This document shows positions 59,285-64,000 of a DNA stretch of 64,000 bases, in pieces. The notes under the pieces were generated by a model. It had not been told where the DNA came from. It saw only the letters and a list, made by a program, of their open reading frames with translations, and did not search any database. The DNA comes from Rhinopomastus cyanomelas (lineage: Eukaryota; Chordata; Aves; Bucerotiformes; Rhinopomastidae), in NCBI GenBank assembly GCA_013400115.1, contig VXBP01001909.1:186001-250000 (forward strand), written 5' to 3'. The position numbers and the translations under genes are program-made. Each line of letters opens with the position of its first letter. The first letter of the stretch is position 1.

Positions 59285-60809
59285 TGTAAATTCTCACATT
59301 AAGAATAGCTAAGCACACCAAATCCAAGTACCCAAAAGCTAGGAAATATCACCTCTAGCATTGAGGGTGCAGACTGAGTTCACATATGTTCTATGTATTA
59401 TTCATAGTTACATGACTAACTGGTTTGAGTTTTTTACCCCTCTCATTGGACTATAAAGCTTTCCAATTACTAAAATGGGACTGAAAAAATAACCTAGCTC
59501 AGGCAAGGGTTTGGATTTTCTGGGTTTCCAAGAGTACAGCTGCTCATAACAGGTCTCCTCTCTGGTAGACTTCAAAGCCAAAAGCACTCAGGCTTCACAG
59601 CAGTCTGTTCCATGAGCCTTTAGGAGAATGGGACCAGAGCAGGCTTCGTCTGGAAGCCCCAGGTGTGCTGAGCCAAAGCTCACTGAAAAATAGACAATTC
59701 CCTTTGTGACTATCGTCTCCCTGAACTGGAGTTTTATGGTGATGTTTGCAATTTTGGAACATTCTCATCTTCTTCTAGGTCAAAATGACAGAAAGCAGTC
59801 CAAGACTGTAACTTTTTTTTTTAATAGACAAATAGGAAAAGCTAAAAGAGCTCAAATACATCTATCCCTGATGTTCCTGCTGCTTCTGTCATGAGCCAGT
59901 TCAGGTACTGACAGGAGAGGCAGGACCTAACAGAACAGAAGAGTGGGTGATGTAGAGTGCAATGCAAAAAAACAAACACATAGATGAGACTACACACTTG
60001 GATTCTGTAGCTGTATTGCTAATAAATGAACGACATCGTTTCAACTTGGTGCCATCTGTATGAAGAGCAGCCATCTCTTGATTAAAACATTGTATTAGGA
60101 AAACTGTCTGACTATTAAATAAAGCTATGAAAGCTCTCCAGACAGATATATTAGAAAATGCATTATGGGAGATACTTCATGTACATGTGAAAACATATAG
60201 AAAAAAAATGTTGTATAACAAGTGAAATGAGCTAATAGGCCAATAATTTAATGTTCGCTTTCCATTAATTCAAAAGGATGTTTTTCTCAGCTAGGTAGTA
60301 AGTCTTTGCATATTTATTTTTCTTGGTGCTTGAGGCTGAAAAAATTTGAACGTGAACAGTCTGCCAAAGCATTCTTCACCTCCCAAGCCACTGATGAGTT
60401 CTGTTAGTCATAACAGCAATTCAGCTTTGATGACTAAACACTTTTTATGTCAAAGGATTAATGAGAATACACCCTTCTTACAGGGAATTAAGTTTATGAT
60501 TTTTGTCAGAATATTTCTATATTTAAGAGATACAGTTATGAACAAGAATGTGAACACTAATGAAGACAATGTAAAATTAAGAAATACTGTGAAGAATACA
60601 GTACTCCTTAATGGTGAATTTTGATGCCAGCTCAAAAAGCTGCACATCAACAAGAAAAATAAATCAGGTGAACTTCAAAGGTGAAAGCAGGACCTGGACT
60701 ACTCATTTAACAGAACTCTCCCTGTAACAGAGCAAGAAATGCTTCCTGAAGCACTGAAAACCTGAAACTGTTCAAAGACTTAATGAAATTTTTGCTACTC
60801 TGGGAGGAG
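59285..60809. other. Unique AT-rich non-coding DNA
   Basis: A 92-codon AT-rich plus-strand frame (60346-60624) has no recognised domain. No gene was recognised. Confidence 0.5.
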
Positions 60810-61730
60810 GAGGTCATAGAGTGTTAGCCCAGGTCCCCCTGCCATAACCCAAATGAACAGGTTTCCAGGAGACAATATTTTCTTGCAACCTTGATTATGA
60901 TACCTGACCTCTAGCAGCTCCTTTCTGGACTGCAAAACTCCTCCCATAATAAGCTTATGCTCTTTGTGACTCTTCTAACCCTTCTCCCAAACCTAGGTGT
61001 CAGGCGAGCTCTAGCCTAGCATCCCCAGCCATAGCCCAGGTGAACAGGTCCTCAGTGGGCAATCATTTTTGTTCCATGTCCCTCCCTTTGGCAATCTCTT
61101 TCCAATCCAAGTCCAAATGGAGCTCTAAGTTTTCTTTCTCCCAAACCTGAACATAATCAGGCTGAGACTTAAGCCAAAGCCGTTAACCATGTATCACACA
61201 AAAAACTTCTCACAGGATAATATTTTGCAGCTCCTTTCCTGCCCCATTCCAAACTGAGATCCAAACTTTCCTTGTTCCATGTCCTCTAAGCCTAACTGTA
61301 GCCCAAACTGTAGCAGCTGACATCAAAAAAGACTAGCTCAACATCCCAAGCCATGATGATCAGGTTCTAGAAAGTTAGTTCTTTCAGCTAGCTTTTCTTA
61401 GGTTGATTCAAAGTGGAACTCTAGGCTTTGCCTTGTTAAAACTCTTTAGTCTGAACACAAGGGATGGGCTGAGCCTTAGCTCCAGATCCTGAGCTAACAC
61501 CCAGACTAAAAACATCTCAGGGAATAATATTTTTTGCTCCTAGTCAACTCTAGCTCTAGGCTTTATCTCTTTCCCAACCATATATGTAACATTAACACTT
61601 AATCCCAACCTAGGACATCATCAGGGCCTCTTATCATACCCAGAAATTGCCTGGATGAAAAATGTCTCAGGGAAAAATTCTTCTCATGTCTTGCCCCTCT
61701 TTGGCCACCCTTCCTGGAATTTGTGAACAT
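60810..61730 (+). repeat. Degenerate tandem array, unit about 150-190 bp, about six copies
   Basis: A compound motif recurs along 920 bp: a 'ccataacccaaatgaacagg' or 'tctcagggaataatatttt' word, then a 'ctcctttcctgcccc' word, then 'agctctaggctttatctctt', then 'cccaaacctgaacataa', then a 'gctgagccttagc' word. The 'caatattt/ataatattt' word or its decayed form stands at about 60873, 61060, 61217, 61373, 61524 and 61673, which gives spacings of about 187, 157, 156, 151 and 149 bp. Copies are diverged and none is intact, so the array is old. No coding frame runs through it. Confidence 0.75.
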
Positions 61731-62220
61731 TGGCAAGGATGGCAGTTGAGGAATTGGGAATGTTTTTCTTTTATTCCCTCCTTCAGGACAAATAACGAAT
61801 TATCTGCGTTTGTATTTGTAATGAATTATTTACCAAGTTCACCTTAAAGCAATTTGGAATCATTACCTATGTAAGATAGCATAATTGCCTGTTCAGGAGA
61901 TTTTCAACTTCCTGACACAAGAAAACTTTGAATGCATTTTGTTGGGATCCTGTTAATTTAAAATGCTGAGAACGTGAATTTATTTTTGCTGGAATTAGCA
62001 GAATCTGCCTTCTATTCTAAAGAATGTCTAAGCCTACAAGACACAGGGCTTTAATATTGTTTGAGATAATAACAAAACTCACAAGGAACAGGTTTTTTGA
62101 GATCTATAAAGAAATAATTCCTTTTCCCTCATGCCATACATAGTGGCAGGTACATAGTTTTTAATAGGGTTGTTGTATTGTATATGGTAAGTCTAACAGC
62201 AGTTGTGGTAAAAAGATACT
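61731..62220. other. Unique AT-rich non-coding DNA
   Basis: Nothing recognised. Confidence 0.5.
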
Positions 62221-62470
62221 TGGTGATTTCGAATTAACCTGCTTCACCAGCCGACTCAAACCGAAGGCAGCTACTTTCACGCAAGGATTCCCTACCTTCC
62301 TTTTCTTTTTTGGTCCCGTAACTGTGTTTCCTAGGACTGCTCGGCTATTCACGATGCTGCCACTCGGTGGTGCCACGGTGCTGCAGTTAAACAGCTTCAG
62401 CGGGTCTCAGAGTCAATTCCTTGTGCTTTGGAATTCACCACCCCCACCCCGGTTCTTGCACTGTTTTCTT
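62221..62470. other. CpG-retaining segment, possible exon or conserved element
   Basis: About a dozen CpGs lie in 250 bp within otherwise CpG-poor DNA, about 1.4 kb from the CpG-rich right edge. CpG retention suggests low germline methylation or selection. It includes a candidate minus-strand exon. Confidence 0.5.
62296..62380 (-). other. Candidate internal coding exon (85 bp), gene unknown
   Basis: On the minus strand a moderate acceptor ('ctgtttaactgcag') is followed by 85 bp and a good donor ('aaggaag' then 'gtaggg'). One frame (first base left over, then 28 codons) is open through it. It starts TVAPPSGSIVNSRAVLG and ends in a basic cluster, PKKKRK, of the type that serves as a nuclear localisation signal. 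The open frame extends past the donor to 62161, and upstream an in-frame stop lies at about 62417-62419. No protein family was recognised. Splice signals and CpG content support it weakly, and it could be chance. Confidence 0.25.
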
Positions 62471-62741
62471 TGAAACGAAAAACATCCACTGCTCTATGGC
62501 CTCAGTGTAAAACAAGAAAACAAACAAACAATTGCCCACTGTAGCCAAGTGATGCTTTCAAATTTGTTGGGGGTATTTTTTTAGTAATATATTTAGAATT
62601 AAAACTACATGATCACAGAATCTATATCAACTGCATTTTGAACAAAGAAACTACTTATAGAAGAATTTATTTATTTTGTTACGGTGGTTGAACTGTGCAA
62701 CAACCTGCGTAATGATATTTAATGTTTTCCAATAAGTGTGC

Positions 62742-62975
62742 ATGTTCCACATCAACCTGAGAAGGAACTTCTTCACGGTGAGAGTGACAGAGCACTGGAA
62801 CAGGCTGCCCAGGGGGGTTGTGGAGTCTCCTTCTCTGGAGATGTTCAAGACCCGACTGGACAGGTTCCTGTGTGACTTGGTTTAGGTGATCCTGCTGTTG
62901 CAGGCCGATTGGACTAGATGATCTTTCGAGGTCCCTTCCGATCCGTAGTGATTCTATGATTCTATGATTCTATGA
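62742..62975 (+). mobile_element. CR1 LINE 3' fragment, young
   Basis: A plus-strand CR1 of about 235 bp: 'catcaacctgagaaggaact', 'cttcacggtgagagtgacag', 'ggaacaggctgcccaggggg', 'gacccgactggacaggttcc', 'cctgctgttgcaggccgatt', 'actagatgatctttcgaggt', and a tail of four ATTCTATG repeats. The intact tail and close match to the 59.1 kb copy show that it is recent. Confidence 0.97.
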
Positions 62976-63837
62976 AAGCATAAAATGTGTATTAAAAAAC
63001 TTATTACTTTGAACAACGAAAAAACAACCTAAAAACTTCTAAAAGAATATAAACGCCTACCAGTAAAATGATCTGTCTGAGACCACTGATGCCACTCCTT
63101 CCAGCAATATGCTTTGTTCCGTATAAAGTAAATTAGAAAAGCAGGATTTGACTGCCTGGTGATGTTATTAAAAAACAGAAAATTGGGACTGAGAAGCAAT
63201 TTGGGAGCACTCCACTAAAACCTGAAAAACCCTATAAATACTTGTATGTGAAGGATAAGTTCACTTTACAAAATCAAGCAAAGTTATCAGTCTGTGAAAG
63301 CAGTGTATGCTATGACTGCACAGCTTAAACATTACATTTCAGTATTCCGTGATTTCAAAGCACTAACTAACTAACCCCTGATACTGAGAGGGGGTCATTT
63401 TTTTAATACATGGAATCACAAATGGAAAGTGTGGGACTCTTTAGTTTCTAGCAAGACAACACTTAAGAAGGTTATATTATTCTCTGTAGAGCCAATAAAC
63501 AATGCCAGCTCTGAGGTTCTGACAGCTCTAGTCCTGCAGGAATTCTGGATGCTGTGAGACTGGGTTTCTAAAACATCAAGCCTTGCATTTGGCATCACGT
63601 ATTTAGGTTTCATTTTTTTAGTACATGGAGAAATAGTGTTTTGAATGACAGAACAACTTCTATTTTGGTACACACTGCTGTGTGTTTCATTTTATTAAGC
63701 CAGATCTCAGAAAATATGGCTTGTACAAAATATCTACGTTGTTATATTACCATGGTCAGTATCTCTGGAAATAACCAAAAACACCGTGGTGTGAGGTTGT
63801 TTTTAGACTATTTTCAAACACCTCTGCAGAGAACGGC
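62976..63837. other. Unique AT-rich DNA flanking the CpG-rich edge
   Basis: No TATA-type promoter, exon or repeat was recognised. Base composition changes sharply near 63838. Confidence 0.5.
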
Positions 63838-64000
63838 TCATCGCGGCCGCCGGGGCGACAGGCAGGCGCATCCATCAGCAAGTCCCAGAGACCCCGGCAG
63901 GGCCCCGGGGCTGCAACTGGTGCTAACACATCGATGCTAACAGCACCCACAAACCGGCCGGGGCCGCGCACACTGAAATGGACCCGACAAGAGCCCGACT
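63838..64000. promoter_or_regulatory. Start of a CpG island (probable promoter/first-exon region)
   Basis: The last 160 bp is about two thirds G+C with about 15 CpGs, including a NotI site (gcggccgc at 63843). The sequence to its left is AT-rich and CpG-poor. In vertebrates such islands usually mark promoters and first exons. Direction is undetermined: on the plus strand an ATG at 63978 has a good context ('gaaatgg') and stays open to the end; on the minus strand an ATG read from 'gccgcgatgagccg' (about 63838) also has a purine at -3. The island is cut by the window end. Confidence 0.7.

Noticed and set aside
1..64000. CRISPR arrays, bacterial operons, phage or plasmid features
   Set aside because: There are no regularly spaced identical repeats with unique spacers, no ribosome-binding-site-led dense coding, and the interspersed repeats are avian CR1, so a prokaryotic origin is excluded.

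Overview
This window looks like nuclear DNA of a bird, almost all of it non-coding. The main evidence is about two dozen CR1 LINE fragments on both strands. They carry the avian CR1 3' signature: a 'gg(g)ttggactagatgatct' core, a 'gtcccttccaacc' block, and a tail of 8-bp repeats such as ATTCTATG, ATTCTGTG or TACTGTGA. There are no Alu-like or tRNA-tailed SINEs, no bacterial-style dense coding, and background CpG is depleted. The mix of CR1 subfamilies suggests a non-galliform bird, but the species cannot be fixed from this sequence alone.

No complete protein-coding gene and no tRNA, rRNA or other RNA gene was recognised. Open frames in the unique DNA are short (at most 186 codons), have no recognisable domain and overlap one another on both strands, so they are treated as chance. 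The only frame with recognisable protein homology is the decayed C-terminal part of the CR1 ORF2 reverse transcriptase on the minus strand at about 5.29-6.02 kb.

Layout by region. 0-5 kb is unique DNA with one old CR1. 5.25-12 kb has two long minus-strand CR1 copies and a short plus one. 12-23.2 kb is unique AT-rich DNA with a double CR1 (15.9-16.2 kb) and three minus-strand CR1s. 27.5-28.1 kb is an old CR1 apparently split by an LTR-like insertion. 29.9-30.3 kb is a minus CR1. From 33.5 to 58.2 kb every CR1 fragment (nine) lies on the plus strand. A probable solo LTR of about 498 bp lies at 37.74-38.24 kb. 59-63 kb has an inverted pair of young CR1s flanking a degenerate tandem array with a unit of about 150-190 bp (60.8-61.7 kb). 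The last about 160 bp is a GC-rich, CpG-rich edge that looks like the start of a CpG island.

Taken together, the right edge (CpG island), a possible 85-bp minus-strand exon at 62.3 kb, and CR1s mostly in the orientation antisense to a leftward transcript fit a model in which much of the window is intron or 5' flank of a gene transcribed leftward from just beyond the right end. That is inference. A rightward gene starting in the island, with this window as its upstream intergenic region, fits nearly as well.
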